Below, piece after piece: positions 51,561 through 60,818 of a DNA stretch of 64,000 nt. This stretch comes from Lysobacterales bacterium (GTDB lineage: Bacteria; Pseudomonadota; Gammaproteobacteria; Xanthomonadales; Xanthomonadaceae): NCBI GenBank assembly GCA_017302135.1, contig JAFLDZ010000018.1, positions 1-64,000 on the forward strand. Direction: 5' to 3'. Every line of letters begins with the position of its first letter. The first letter of the stretch is position 1. The notes below the pieces were generated by a model, which was given only the letters and a program-made list of their open reading frames with translations, ran no database searches and was not told the origin of the DNA. Made by a program: the position numbers and the translations under genes.

Positions 51561-52772
51561 TCAACGGATCCGCTCGAACGAGAACAAGGTCGACAGCGGA
51601 TGCTTGCGCCGTTCGATCAACGCCCGGATCAGCCCGGCACCGATCATCGAATAGGTAATGCCGTTGCCGCCATAGGCCATCGCGAAGTGGACGCGTTTTC
51701 CATGCTGGGCGTGCGGGCCGAAGAACGGCAGGCCATCTTCCGTTTCTGCGAACGTACCGGCCCATGAGAATGCCGGCGCGATTTCAATATCCGGAAACAA
51801 CGATTGGACTTTCTTGGTCAAAACGCGCGCCTTCTTTTCGACGCGTCGGTCGCGGCGCGCAGGGATATCGACCGCATCGTCTTCGCCGCCCACCAGCAAT
51901 CGGCCATCGCCCGTGCTGCGCAGATAAAGATACGGACGCGCGGATTCCCACATCATGGTGTCGCGCAATGCCCCGAGCGTTTCAGCATCGATCGGGTCGG
52001 TGATGAAAGCATAGCTGCTGCGGTTTTTCGCTACGCGCTGCTTGAGCCAATGCTGGTTCGCATAGCCCGCAGCCAGTACCGCATGCTTGGCGCGGATCGT
52101 CGCGCCGGAATCGGTTCGCAAAGTGACGCCTCTCGACGTGGTCTCCATCGTCTTTATCGCAGTGCGGTCGTAAACGACGCCTCCCTTCTTTTCGAGCCGT
52201 GCCAGGAGCCGGTAGGCCATGCGATACGGATCGATCCGTGCAGCGAGCGTGCTGAGGATGGCGGCCGGCGCATCGAAGCCGAAACGCTCGCGCAATTCGC
52301 CGCGTTCCAGCCATGTCATTTCGAAAGCGTGTCGCGCCCGCATCGCGAACTCGTCCCGCATGGCCCGGACATTCCATCGACTGCTGGCGTAGTAAAGACT
52401 GTGCATGCGCGCGAAATCGACGTCCCTGACCTGTCCCGCCAGCGCTTCCAGCATCGGGATCGCGTCCGCGCACGCGCGATACGCCAGTGCCGCATTGTCT
52501 TCGCCATAATCTTTGGCCAGGTCGACCATGTGCGTGTCGATCTCGTACTGCAGCAGCGCTGTGCTCGCTGCAGTACTTCCCCAGCCGATGTCGCGCTGCT
52601 CCACCAGCGCCACATCATGATCATGCTCGGACAGTTCGTGTGCGATCAGTGCGCCGGTGATGCCGCCGCCGATCACCACCACTTCGCAAGCGATATCCGT
52701 CTCTAACCGCGGGAAGGCCGCCATCAATCCGTTTTTGACAGCCCAATAGGGATAACCGCTTTTGAGGTCCAT
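51561..52772 (-). CDS. FAD-dependent oxidoreductase (DAO/glycine oxidase-like)
   Basis: A 403-residue protein. The FAD-binding Rossmann motif is VVVIGGGITGALIAHELSEH (near residue 31), then VEQRDIGWGSTAASTALLQY. The C-terminal WAGTFAETEDGLPFFG and HFAMAYGGNGITYSMIGAGL are typical of the D-amino-acid-oxidase superfamily. It would oxidise an amine or amino acid. The substrate is unknown and there is no operon partner. Confidence 0.88.
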   Translation of the reverse strand: MDLKSGYPYWAVKNGLMAAFPRLETDIACEVVVIGGGITGALIAHELSEHDHDVALVEQRDIGWGSTAASTALLQYEIDTHMVDLAKDYGEDNAALAYRACADAIPMLEALAGQVRDVDFARMHSLYYASSRWNVRAMRDEFAMRARHAFEMTWLERGELRERFGFDAPAAILSTLAARIDPYRMAYRLLARLEKKGGVVYDRTAIKTMETTSRGVTLRTDSGATIRAKHAVLAAGYANQHWLKQRVAKNRSSYAFITDPIDAETLGALRDTMMWESARPYLYLRSTGDGRLLVGGEDDAVDIPARRDRRVEKKARVLTKKVQSLFPDIEIAPAFSWAGTFAETEDGLPFFGPHAQHGKRVHFAMAYGGNGITYSMIGAGLIRALIERRKHPLSTLFSFERIR

Positions 52773-52943
52773 TACCGTCTCCCGAAACGCTGCCGTTTCT
52801 GTGATGGGAGATTAGCCTCATTCTCAAGATCGCATGGTGGCGACTGAGTCCGTCGTGCGTATTGCGCGCCGGCCAATGCATTTCGAGCCTTGGAATCGTT
52901 CTCGATGCATGGTGCTGTCGCCGAGAGCGGGTTCCACGGCGAT

Positions 52944-53720
52944 TCAGTCTTTGAACGCCTCCAACGGTTTCACCACCGAATACTTTTCCTTCTGCAGCTT
53001 CCCTTCCAGCGCGGGAAACTCAAGCGGCTCGGTTTTGGTTTCGATATCCGGCAAACGATCCAGCAGATCGCGGATCAACGTCAGTCGCCCGCGCTTCTGG
53101 TCGTTGAAATCCACCAGCGTCCACGGCGCGTGCTTCGTGTGCGTGGCCTTGAGCATCGATTCGCGCGCCTTGGTGTACTCGGCGTATTTGGTGCGCGCTT
53201 CGAGATCGATCGGCGAGAGCTTCCAGCCTTTCAGCGGGTCTTCGCGGCGTTCGGCGAAACGCTTTTCCTGTTCTTCCTGATCGCAGCACAGCCAGTATTT
53301 GAACAGCAGGATGCCATCGTCGACCAGCATCTGTTCGAAGATCGGCGCCTGCTTGAGGAAGACTTTCACCTGTTTGTCGTCGGCGAAGCCCATCACCTTC
53401 TCGACGCCGGCGCGGTTGTACCAGCTGCGGTCGAACAGCACGAGTTCGCCGGCGGCGGGCAGATGCGACATGTAGCGTTGGAAATACCACTGGGTGCGTT
53501 CGCGGTCGCTCGGCTTGGGCAGCGCGACGATCCGGCTCTGGCGCGGATTGATGTGCGCGCTGATCGCGTCGATCACGCCGCCTTTGCCGGCGGTGTCGCG
53601 GCCTTCGATGATGACGAGGATTCGCTGCCCGCTGTGCGCTGCCCAGCGCGCCATCTGCGCCAGCTCGCGCTGCATCGGCTCCAGCAGTTCTTCGTATTCC
53701 TTGCGCTTGAGTTTGCTCAT
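52944..53720 (-). CDS. ppk2: Polyphosphate kinase 2 (PPK2)
   Basis: A 258-residue single-domain PPK2. It has Walker A GRDTAGKGGVIDAI, ALPKPSDRERTQWYFQRYMS, Walker B/lid LFDRSWYNRAGVE, and WKLSPIDLEARTKYAEYTKA. It makes nucleoside di/triphosphates from polyphosphate, or the reverse. Its ATG overlaps the stop of the HTH gene by 4 bp, forming a moaB-regulator-ppk2 operon. Confidence 0.93.
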   Translation of the reverse strand: MSKLKRKEYEELLEPMQRELAQMARWAAHSGQRILVIIEGRDTAGKGGVIDAISAHINPRQSRIVALPKPSDRERTQWYFQRYMSHLPAAGELVLFDRSWYNRAGVEKVMGFADDKQVKVFLKQAPIFEQMLVDDGILLFKYWLCCDQEEQEKRFAERREDPLKGWKLSPIDLEARTKYAEYTKARESMLKATHTKHAPWTLVDFNDQKRGRLTLIRDLLDRLPDIETKTEPLEFPALEGKLQKEKYSVVKPLEAFKD

Positions 53721-54121
53721 GCGGACACCTTGCGGCTGCGTTTTGCGGTGGCGCGCTTGCGCGCGGGACGGGCGGGCGCATCATCTTCGTCGCGCGCCCC
53801 AGCGGCCATGCTGCGCGCGACTTCAAGCAGCGCGCCCTGCTGTTTGCTGTTGAGCGCGCGATAAGAGGCCAGCAGTTCGTGTTCGCCTTTGGTGCGCGCG
53901 GGGTCGAAGGTGCTGGCGAGTTCCGACAGCAGCGCGCCTGCGGGCACGCCGAAGGTGCGGGCGAGCGCGTCGATCTGGTCGCGGCCGGGCAGCTTCTCGT
54001 CCTTCAACCATGCGCTGACGGTGTTGACACCCGCGCGCGGGATGGCGGTGGCGAGGTCGGTCACGGTCAGGCCGGTGGCCTTGGTGAGCAATCGCAAGGT
54101 GGTGCCGATGGACATGTTCAT
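53717..54121 (-). CDS. Small HTH DNA-binding regulator
   Basis: A 134-residue protein whose ATG (54121) shares one base with the moaB stop (TGATG). The N-terminal part is a Cro/CI-like HTH: LRLLTKATGLTVTDLATAIP, then GVNTVSAWLKDEKLPGRDQI and DALARTFGVPAGALLSEL. The C-terminus is basic (RPARKRATAKRSRKVSA), perhaps for nonspecific DNA binding. It lies between moaB and ppk2. Targets unknown. Confidence 0.75.
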   Translation of the reverse strand: MNMSIGTTLRLLTKATGLTVTDLATAIPRAGVNTVSAWLKDEKLPGRDQIDALARTFGVPAGALLSELASTFDPARTKGEHELLASYRALNSKQQGALLEVARSMAAGARDEDDAPARPARKRATAKRSRKVSA

Positions 54122-54639
54122 CACTCCTTGAGCCGCGGACGCAGCGTGGCGAGATTGCAGGGCTTGGTGCGCGCGTCGAGCTGGGCGCGCACGATCTTCT
54201 CCCAGGCGGTGCGGCAGGCCGAGGTGGAGCCGGGGAGGGCGAAGAGGAAAGTGGCGTTGGCCAGACCGGCGAACGCGCGCGATTGCAGCGTCGAGGTGCC
54301 GATCTCCTCGAAGCTCAACGCGCGGAACAGTTCGCCGAAGCCGGGCATCTGCTTGTCGAGCAGCGGCAGCAGCGCTTCGGGGGTGGAATCGCGGCCGGTG
54401 AAGCCGGTGCCGCCGGTGACGAGGATGCCGTCGACGGCGGGGTCGGCGATCCACTGCGACACCCGCGCGCGGAGCTTGTAGCGGTCGTCCGGAAGCACGG
54501 CGCGGTCATGAAGCCGGTGGCCGGCATCGGCCAATGCGGTGGCGAGATAGTCGCCGGAGCTGTCGTCGGCGAGGCTGCGCGTGTCGGACACGGTCAGCAC
54601 GCACAGCGAGAGGGGAATGAAGTCGTGGGCTGCGGTCAT
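54121..54639 (-). CDS. moaB: Molybdenum cofactor biosynthesis protein MoaB
   Basis: A 172-residue protein of the MoaB/MogA fold with LCVLTVSDTRSLADDSSGDY, the molybdopterin-binding GILVTGGTGFTGRDSTPEAL, and ALPGSTSACRTAWEKIV. It adenylates molybdopterin or takes part in its processing. First gene of the moaB-regulator-ppk2 operon. The ATG at 54639 gives the standard length. Confidence 0.93.
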   Translation of the reverse strand: MTAAHDFIPLSLCVLTVSDTRSLADDSSGDYLATALADAGHRLHDRAVLPDDRYKLRARVSQWIADPAVDGILVTGGTGFTGRDSTPEALLPLLDKQMPGFGELFRALSFEEIGTSTLQSRAFAGLANATFLFALPGSTSACRTAWEKIVRAQLDARTKPCNLATLRPRLKE

Positions 54640-54680
54640 GGGCCGCAGGGTAACGCTTTCGCCTGCGGTCGGCGAGCCGG

Positions 54681-55148
54681 TCAGCGCGTCGCCAGCGGCA
54701 GCTGGAAACGCAGTGTCTCGTCGTTCCGGTGCCAGCCCTGCGAGCGGTACAGCGCCTGCGCGGCGTGGTTGTCGGGCATGGTCTCCAGATCGAGCCGGAT
54801 CGCGCCTTCCGCCTGCCCGTAGTCCGCCGCTGCCGACAGCAGCGCCAGCGCGACGCCCTTGTGGCGCGCGTGCTCGGCCACGAACAGATCGTTGAGCAGA
54901 AACACCCGCGCCGCGCGCACCGACGAAAACATCGGGTAAAGCTGGGTGAAGCCGACTGGCGCGACATCGTGCAGGCCGTCGAAATGCGCGAGCAGGATCG
55001 TGGACTCGTTGCGGCTCAAGCGTTCGTAGAGAAACAGGCGCGCGGTTTCCGGATACTGCCGCTGCGCGTAGAAACTGCGGTAGTCCGAAAACAGCGGGAC
55101 GAGTTCGCCGAGATCGTCGAGGGTGGCGCGGCGGGTGGTGACGGGCAT
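54681..55148 (-). CDS. GNAT family N-acetyltransferase
   Basis: A 155-residue protein starting MPVTTRRATLDDLGELVPLF. The acetyl-CoA region is VFLLNDLFVAEHARHKGVALALL, a variant of the R/Q-x-x-G-x-G/A loop, followed by the LDLETMPDNHAAQALYRSQG motif of the C-terminal strand. The substrate is not predictable. The start at 55148 is preferred over the longer frame to 55190. Confidence 0.85.
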   Translation of the reverse strand: MPVTTRRATLDDLGELVPLFSDYRSFYAQRQYPETARLFLYERLSRNESTILLAHFDGLHDVAPVGFTQLYPMFSSVRAARVFLLNDLFVAEHARHKGVALALLSAAADYGQAEGAIRLDLETMPDNHAAQALYRSQGWHRNDETLRFQLPLATR

Positions 55149-55227
55149 GGGGGCGATCCAGGATGGATTCATTGATCTTAGCGCGAACAATCGCGCCCTT
55201 CGCAGAAGCCATGCATATGAGCCCTAC

Positions 55228-55253
55228 GTAGGAGCGACTTCAGTCGCGAAACC
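55228..55253. repeat. Left REP flanking the RAYT gene
   Basis: A 26-bp element containing the palindrome GCGACTTCAGTCGC. Its exact reverse complement is at 55906-55931, on the other side of the transposase gene. The GTAGGAGCGAC...GTCGCGAA form is a common REP in Pseudomonas and Xanthomonadaceae. Confidence 0.88.
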
Positions 55254-55387
55254 AACGCACTTGCCGCCGAAATGACGTCCGCCATCCCAAAATCTCAACT
55301 TCCGCCAACAAAGCATCAGACATTTCCGACGCCGACTCGCCGCAAATCCCGATAGCGCCATCAACCAGCGCGTCGGATCCCGGCTGC

Positions 55388-55861
55388 ATGAAAAAGCCCG
55401 GACATCACGCACTGCGTATCGGCAGGCATTCATGCCCGGGCCAGATCTATCTGGTGACATTCGCCACAAAAGGCCGTACCCCGATCTTTGCCGATCATGA
55501 GATCGCGAGCAGTGCGGTGCAATGCATGCTGCAATCGTCCGCATGGCAGTCGTCGACGTTGATGCGTTGGGTGCTGATGCCGGACCATTGGCATGGTTTG
55601 ATCGCACTTGGCGAGGATGTTTCCGTATCGTCGTGCGTGGCGCGCTTGAAAGGCGGCAGCGCGCGCGGTTTGCGGCTTTTGCATCCGGGAATCGAAACGG
55701 TTTGGGCGTCGGGATTCCACGATCATGCATTACGGAGCGAAGAAGGGATTATTGCGGCGGCGGGTTACATTGAGGCCAACCCGCTGCGCGCGGGATTGGT
55801 TGGTGATATCGCGGATTATCCGTTTGTTGGTTCTTGGTGGGGGCGGAAGAAGCGGGCTTGA
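55388..55861 (+). CDS. REP-associated tyrosine transposase (RAYT)
   Basis: A 157-residue Y1-type transposase. The N-terminal QIYLVTFATKGRTPIF is typical of RAYTs. The metal-binding HxH is in MPDHWHGLI (His-Trp-His), and the nucleophile is probably the Tyr in AAGYIEANPLRAGLV. Members cut and join REP hairpins as single-stranded DNA. The gene is bracketed by perfect inverted REPs (55228-55253 and 55906-55931), the classic REPtron arrangement. Confidence 0.92.
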   Translation: MKKPGHHALRIGRHSCPGQIYLVTFATKGRTPIFADHEIASSAVQCMLQSSAWQSSTLMRWVLMPDHWHGLIALGEDVSVSSCVARLKGGSARGLRLLHPGIETVWASGFHDHALRSEEGIIAAAGYIEANPLRAGLVGDIADYPFVGSWWGRKKRA

Positions 55862-55905
55862 ATGTTGGTTCTGGGGATTGGTTTTGTGGTGTCGGATAGG
55901 GGGCG

Positions 55906-55945
55906 GGTTTCGCGACTGAAGTCGCTCCTACAAGTCGCTCCTGCA
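55906..55945. repeat. Right REP plus partial copy flanking the RAYT gene
   Basis: 55906-55931 is the inverted copy of the left REP. It is followed at once by a half-unit, AAGTCGCTCCTGCA (55932-55945), so the right end carries one and a half elements. It ends just before the prfA stop. Confidence 0.85.
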
Positions 55946-55961
55946 CGTTGTTTCGATTGAT

Positions 55962-57047
55962 TCAACCGCCTTGGGTCAACCGCGCCAGTTCGTCGGCCTG
56001 ATGCTCGCGGGCCAGGCGTTCGATGAGGTCGTCGATATTGCCCTGGATGATGTTCGGCAGATCGTAGAGGGTCAGGCCTTCGACACGGTGGTCGGTGATC
56101 CGGCCCTGCGGGAAGTTGTAGGTGCGGATGCGCTGGCTGCGGTCGCCGCTGCCGACCTGCAGTTTGCGTTCCTGCGCCTGCGCGGCTTCGCGCTTGGCGG
56201 TTTCGGCTTCGAGCAGCATGGCCTTGAGCCGCTTCATCGCCTTGTCGCGGTTGGCGTGCTGGCTGCGTTCGGTCTGCGACTCCACGACCACGCCACTCGG
56301 GACATGGGTGATGCGGATCGCGGATTCGGTCTTGTTGACGTGCTGGCCGCCGGCGCCACTGGAGCGGAAGGTGTCGACGCGCAGATCGGCGGGGTTGATC
56401 TCGATGTCGATCTCGCCGCTGTCCTCGCCGATGATCGCGACCGTCGCGGCGGAGGTGTGGATGCGGCCCTGCGATTCGGTTTCCGGCACACGCTGCACGC
56501 GATGGGTGCCGGATTCGAATTTCAGTTTCGAATACGCGCCGCGACCGTCGACGCGGGCGATGATTTCCTTGAAGCCGCCGTGTTCGCCGGGGCTTGCGGA
56601 TTCCACTTCGACTTTCCAGCCCTGTCGTTCCGCGTAGCGCGAGTACATCCGGAACAGGTCGCCTGCGAAGATCGCGGCTTCGTCGCCGCCGGTGCCGGCG
56701 CGCACTTCCAGATACAGACCGCCGTCGTCGCGCGGGTCCTTCGGCACCAGTTGCGCCATCAGCGTGGCGTCGAGTCCGAGCAGCCGCGCCTGCGTGGCGG
56801 CGATGTCTTCCTCGGCCAGTTCCGCCAGCTCCGGGTCGCTGCGCATCGCTTCGGCGGCGGCGAGATCGGCACGCGCCTGGCGCTCGGCCGCGAGGCCTTC
56901 GGCGATCGGTTCGAGCTGCGAGAACTCGCGCATCAGGCCGCGATAGCGCGCGGCGTCGTTCACCGTCGCCGGATCGGCGAGCAGGCGTTCGATTTCCTCG
57001 CGGCGCTCGGCCAGCGCTTCCAGTTTACGGCGCAGGGTCGGCGTCAT
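55962..57047 (-). CDS. prfA: Peptide chain release factor 1
   Basis: A 361-residue class I release factor with the catalytic GGQ motif in SSGAGGQHVNKTESAIRI. The domain preceding it reads YLEVRAGTGGDEAAIFAGDL and VESASPGEHGGFKEI. It terminates translation at UAA and UAG. The ATG at 57047 lies inside the end of hemA (23-bp overlap), the usual hemA-prfA coupling. Confidence 0.96.
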   Translation of the reverse strand: MTPTLRRKLEALAERREEIERLLADPATVNDAARYRGLMREFSQLEPIAEGLAAERQARADLAAAEAMRSDPELAELAEEDIAATQARLLGLDATLMAQLVPKDPRDDGGLYLEVRAGTGGDEAAIFAGDLFRMYSRYAERQGWKVEVESASPGEHGGFKEIIARVDGRGAYSKLKFESGTHRVQRVPETESQGRIHTSAATVAIIGEDSGEIDIEINPADLRVDTFRSSGAGGQHVNKTESAIRITHVPSGVVVESQTERSQHANRDKAMKRLKAMLLEAETAKREAAQAQERKLQVGSGDRSQRIRTYNFPQGRITDHRVEGLTLYDLPNIIQGNIDDLIERLAREHQADELARLTQGG

Positions 57048-58389
57048 CGCGTCCGTCGGGCGTGTGTTCGGGATGGAGCTGGTGATCGACCGCGTCGGCC
57101 AGCCGGCTGTGTGCGGGCGCGTGGTGCGGGAACAGCCGCTCCGCAGCGCGCACGATATCGACATCGCCGTTGAGCGCGGCTTCGCGCAGCGCGGCGGTGG
57201 GTGCGTGCAGCAGACGATTGGTCAGCGTGTGCGCGAGCTGCTGCAGCACCTCGGCGGGGTCGTGGCCGGCGGCGAGCAGCTGATGCGCTTTCGCCAGCGA
57301 TTCGTTGCGCGCGGCCTCGCCGTGCGCACGCAGCTGTTTCAGCGAACCGTGATGCACGCTTGCGTTCATCGTTTCGATGTAGCGCGACACCTGCATCTCG
57401 ACGATGGCTTCGGCGGCGTCCGCGGCTTCGCGACGGCTGTGGCGGTTGTCTTCGATCACGCGTTCCAGATCGTCGACCGTGTACAGGAATACGTCGGACA
57501 GTTCGGCCACGTCCGGCGCGATGTCGCGCGGCACCGCGAGGTCGAGCAGCAGCATCGGCCGATGCCGTCGTTTGCGCAGTGCGGCCTTCACCGTGTCGCG
57601 ATGCAGGATCGGTTCGCGGCTGGCGGTCGCCGAAAAGACGATGTCGGCTTCGGCCAGATGGCGGTCGAGTTCGGTCAGCGGCAGCGCGACGCCGCCATGG
57701 CGGGTCGCGAGTTCCTGGGCGTGGGCGAGGGTGCGGTTGGCGAACAGCAGGCGCTTGGCCTTCGCCTGCACCAGATGCAGTGCGGTGAGTTCGATGGTTT
57801 CGCCGGCGCCGATCAGCAGGATGGTGCAGTCGGCCGGCCGGGCGAAGGCTTCCTCGGCCATCCGCACCGCCGCCGACGCGACCGAGACCGGGTTCGCGCC
57901 GATGCGGGTGTCGGTGCGCGCGCGCTTGGCGGTGACGAAGGCATGCTGGAACAGGCGGTCGAGACGGCTACCGAGGGTGCCGGCGCCGCGTGCGGCCGAC
58001 CAGGCCTGTTTCACCTGGCCAAGGATCTGCGGTTCGCCCAGCACCAGCGAGTCCAACCCGGTGGCGACCCGGAAGAGATGACGCACTGCTTCGTCGTCGC
58101 GATGCCGATACAGATAATCGTGAAGCGCCAACGGCGCCCGTCCACCCGATGCACCGCCGTCCTGCGGATGCGCGGCCAGCCATTCGACCAGCGCATCGCC
58201 ATCGCCGCCGGTCAGGGCATAGACCTCGGTACGGTTGCAGGTGGAGAGCAGCGCCACTTCCTCCACGCCCGGCAGCGCGCGCAGCGCGGACAGGGTCGCA
58301 GGCAAGGTCTCCTCGGAGAACGCGACCCGCTCGCGCAGGGACACCGGCGCGGTCTGGTGGTTGATGCCGAGGGCGATGAGGTGGGGCAT
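57025..58389 (-). CDS. hemA: Glutamyl-tRNA reductase
   Basis: A 454-residue enzyme for the first committed step of tetrapyrrole synthesis in the C5 pathway. The catalytic Cys51 is in LLSTCNRTEVYAL. The Rossmann region reads ILLIGAGETIELTALHLVQA, then FANRTLAHAQELA. The C-terminal dimerisation helices follow. Its first residues (MPHLIALGINHQTAPVSLRE) are canonical. It is divergent from the TPR-lolB-ispE operon, with only 75 bp between. Confidence 0.96.
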   Translation of the reverse strand: MPHLIALGINHQTAPVSLRERVAFSEETLPATLSALRALPGVEEVALLSTCNRTEVYALTGGDGDALVEWLAAHPQDGGASGGRAPLALHDYLYRHRDDEAVRHLFRVATGLDSLVLGEPQILGQVKQAWSAARGAGTLGSRLDRLFQHAFVTAKRARTDTRIGANPVSVASAAVRMAEEAFARPADCTILLIGAGETIELTALHLVQAKAKRLLFANRTLAHAQELATRHGGVALPLTELDRHLAEADIVFSATASREPILHRDTVKAALRKRRHRPMLLLDLAVPRDIAPDVAELSDVFLYTVDDLERVIEDNRHSRREAADAAEAIVEMQVSRYIETMNASVHHGSLKQLRAHGEAARNESLAKAHQLLAAGHDPAEVLQQLAHTLTNRLLHAPTAALREAALNGDVDIVRAAERLFPHHAPAHSRLADAVDHQLHPEHTPDGRDDADPAP

Positions 58390-58464
58390 GACGACCGGCG
58401 GAGGTGCGTTCAGATGGTTGGGTTAAGCTGACGACAATTCCATAGTTTACGGCCCATCACGTCG

Positions 58465-60180
58465 ATGCCCGCATTTCCGATCATTTTTCGCCGGTCGTCG
58501 ACGCTGTTCGGCCTGGTCCTGGTGCTGGCGCTGCTTGCGGGCGCTGCCCCGGCCGCACCACCCGCAGCGCCGGCCTCCGATCCGCTGACACCGGCCATGG
58601 CCGCCGAATACGCGCTGCAGGCCGGCAAGCTGGACGAGGCTGCACGCTGGTATCTCGAGGCCGCGAAGGCTGCCGACGGCGATGCGGTCCTGGCCGAGCG
58701 GGCGACGCGGATCGCGCTGCTGGCCAAACAGGACGCCAACGCAGCCGAGGCGCTGGATCTCTGGCGCGCCCGCGCCAAGCGCTCGCCGTCGATGCGCAAC
58801 GCCGAGGCGACGCTGGCCCTGCGCCGCAAGGATGAACGTACCGCGCGCCGCGAGCTGCAGGCATTGATGCGCAGCGGCGAGAAGGACGGCTGGCGCTACG
58901 CCCTGGTGGCGCTTGATGCCGGTTCCGGCGATCCGAAGCTGACCGGAAGACTGCTGGGTCAACTGATCGATTCGATTCCCGACCAGCTTGAGGCTTGGCT
59001 GGCGTTCGGCGAATTTTCCCAACAACTGCAGCGCAATGATCTGGCCGAAAAGATCGTCACCAGGGTCGTCGCGAAATTCCCCGACGAGCCGGCGGTCGCG
59101 CTGCTGCATGCCAGTCAACTGCGTGAAGCCGGCAAGACCGACGAGGCGCGCAAGGTCCTGAGTGCGCTGGGCGAGCCGTCGCTGTTGTCGCCGGAGTTGG
59201 GTTTCGCCGTCGCCAACGAATACAGCGAGATGGGCGACCACGTCCAGGCGGCCGCCGTGCTGGCGCGCGGGCCGCAGAGCGACCGCAGTTACATCCTTCG
59301 CGCCGCATATCTGGCCCAGGCCGAAGACAAGGTCGGCGTGGCCAAGGTGTACGACGAACTGAAACGCGATTCCGCCGCGCCGGATCCCGGCCGCCGTCTG
59401 TTGCTGGGTCAGATCGCCGAGTTCATCGAACGTCATGAGGAAGCACTGGAGTGGTATGCCAGCGTACCTGGCGGACCCCAGCGCTGGCAGGCGCGGCTGC
59501 GTTCGTCCACGGTGCTGCACAAGCTCAAGCGTGCGGATGAAGCCTTTGCGCGATTGCGCGAGTTGCAGGCCGACGGCGATGCCGACGAAGAGACACGGCG
59601 CGATGCATATCTGCTGGAAGCGGAGCTGCGCAAGGACGACAGCAATCTCGACGGCGAACTCGACACCTACGCACGCGCACTCGCCGCATTTCCCGATGAA
59701 AAACAGCTGCTTTACGCCCGAGCCCTGATGTGGGAGCGCCGCGACGACATCCCGCGCGCCGAGGCCGATTTCCGCAGGATTCTGGCCGTCGATGCCGAGG
59801 ACGTGAATGCGCTCAACGCGCTCGGCTACACCCTGGCCGACCGTACCGATCGCCATCAGGAAGCGCTGGAACTGATCGCCCGCGCGATCGCCGCGCAGCC
59901 AGACAGCGCCGCGATCATCGACAGCTACGGCTGGGTGCTGTATCGCCTGGGCCGCAAGGAAGAAGCGCTGACCGAACTGCGCCGCGCCTTCACCAAGCAG
60001 AAGGATGCCGAAATCGCCGCGCACCTGGCCGAGGTGCTGTGGGTGCTCGGCGAGAAAGACGAATCGCGCAAGTATTTCGAGGAGTCGCGCAAGATCGATC
60101 CCGAGAACCGCTCGCTGAAGCGCGCGATCGACAAGACCGGCGTGGTGCTGCCGCCGCTGCCCGAGAAGACCGGCGCATGA
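58465..60180 (+). CDS. Exported TPR-repeat protein upstream of lolB
   Basis: A 571-residue protein with a signal peptide (about 1-31, ending GAAPAA). It is almost wholly TPR-like helices, for example AAEYALQAGKLDEAARWYLE and AEDVNALNALGYTLADRTDR. The latter matches the region conserved in the TPR protein found before lolB in many gammaproteobacteria. It is probably periplasmic, an assembly or scaffold factor. Its stop overlaps the lolB start (ATGA). Confidence 0.87.
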   Translation: MPAFPIIFRRSSTLFGLVLVLALLAGAAPAAPPAAPASDPLTPAMAAEYALQAGKLDEAARWYLEAAKAADGDAVLAERATRIALLAKQDANAAEALDLWRARAKRSPSMRNAEATLALRRKDERTARRELQALMRSGEKDGWRYALVALDAGSGDPKLTGRLLGQLIDSIPDQLEAWLAFGEFSQQLQRNDLAEKIVTRVVAKFPDEPAVALLHASQLREAGKTDEARKVLSALGEPSLLSPELGFAVANEYSEMGDHVQAAAVLARGPQSDRSYILRAAYLAQAEDKVGVAKVYDELKRDSAAPDPGRRLLLGQIAEFIERHEEALEWYASVPGGPQRWQARLRSSTVLHKLKRADEAFARLRELQADGDADEETRRDAYLLEAELRKDDSNLDGELDTYARALAAFPDEKQLLYARALMWERRDDIPRAEADFRRILAVDAEDVNALNALGYTLADRTDRHQEALELIARAIAAQPDSAAIIDSYGWVLYRLGRKEEALTELRRAFTKQKDAEIAAHLAEVLWVLGEKDESRKYFEESRKIDPENRSLKRAIDKTGVVLPPLPEKTGA

Positions 60181-60818
60181 CGCTGCGCGCGTTCGTGGCC
60201 GCGCTGGCGATCGTTGCCGTCCTCGCGGGCTGTGCGACGACCGCGCCCGCCCGGCGCGCACCGGCGCTGTCGGCCGAAGCGCTGGCGTCCCGACAGCAGG
60301 CGCGCCAGGAGTTTCTGGCGCAATATGAGATGTGGTCGTTTTCCGGCCGCGCGGCGATCAGCAAGGGCGACAAGGGCGGCAGCGGCCGGATCGAATGGCA
60401 GCAGCAGGACCGGAGGCGATACGAGATCGCCTTGAGCGCGCCGGTCACGCGCCAGAGCTGGCGCCTGATCGGCGACCTGCATTCCGAAGCGGGGCGGATC
60501 GAAGGTCTGGAAGGCGGCCCGCGCGACGGCGAGTTCGCCGAAGACCTGCTGCTCGAAACCACGGGTTGGTCGGTGCCGCTGCAGCAGCTCGGCAGTTGGG
60601 TGCGCGGCGCGCCGGCGGCCGAGTATCCGGTGCAGGCGATCGTCTACGACGCGAAAGGGCGGCCGGAAAGCTTTCAGCAGGCGGGCTGGACCGTCCGTTA
60701 CACCGCGTGGCGCCCGGGGCCGACCGGCGCGCCGGAGCTGCCGGCGAAGATCGAAGCCGAAGCCGGCGACGCCCGGGTGCGGCTGGCGATCGAGGACTGG
60801 ACCTTCGCCTCGCCATGA
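60177..60818 (+). CDS. lolB: Outer-membrane lipoprotein receptor LolB
   Basis: A 213-residue lipoprotein with lipobox LAGC (Cys19) and the LolB body WSFSGRAAISKGDKGGSGRI, EWQQQDRRRYEI, SWRLIGDLHSEAG, and the late LPAKIEAEAGDARVRLAIED. It accepts lipoproteins from LolA and inserts them into the outer membrane. It overlaps the TPR gene by 4 bp and ispE by 4 bp. Confidence 0.93.
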   Translation: MTLRAFVAALAIVAVLAGCATTAPARRAPALSAEALASRQQARQEFLAQYEMWSFSGRAAISKGDKGGSGRIEWQQQDRRRYEIALSAPVTRQSWRLIGDLHSEAGRIEGLEGGPRDGEFAEDLLLETTGWSVPLQQLGSWVRGAPAAEYPVQAIVYDAKGRPESFQQAGWTVRYTAWRPGPTGAPELPAKIEAEAGDARVRLAIEDWTFASP

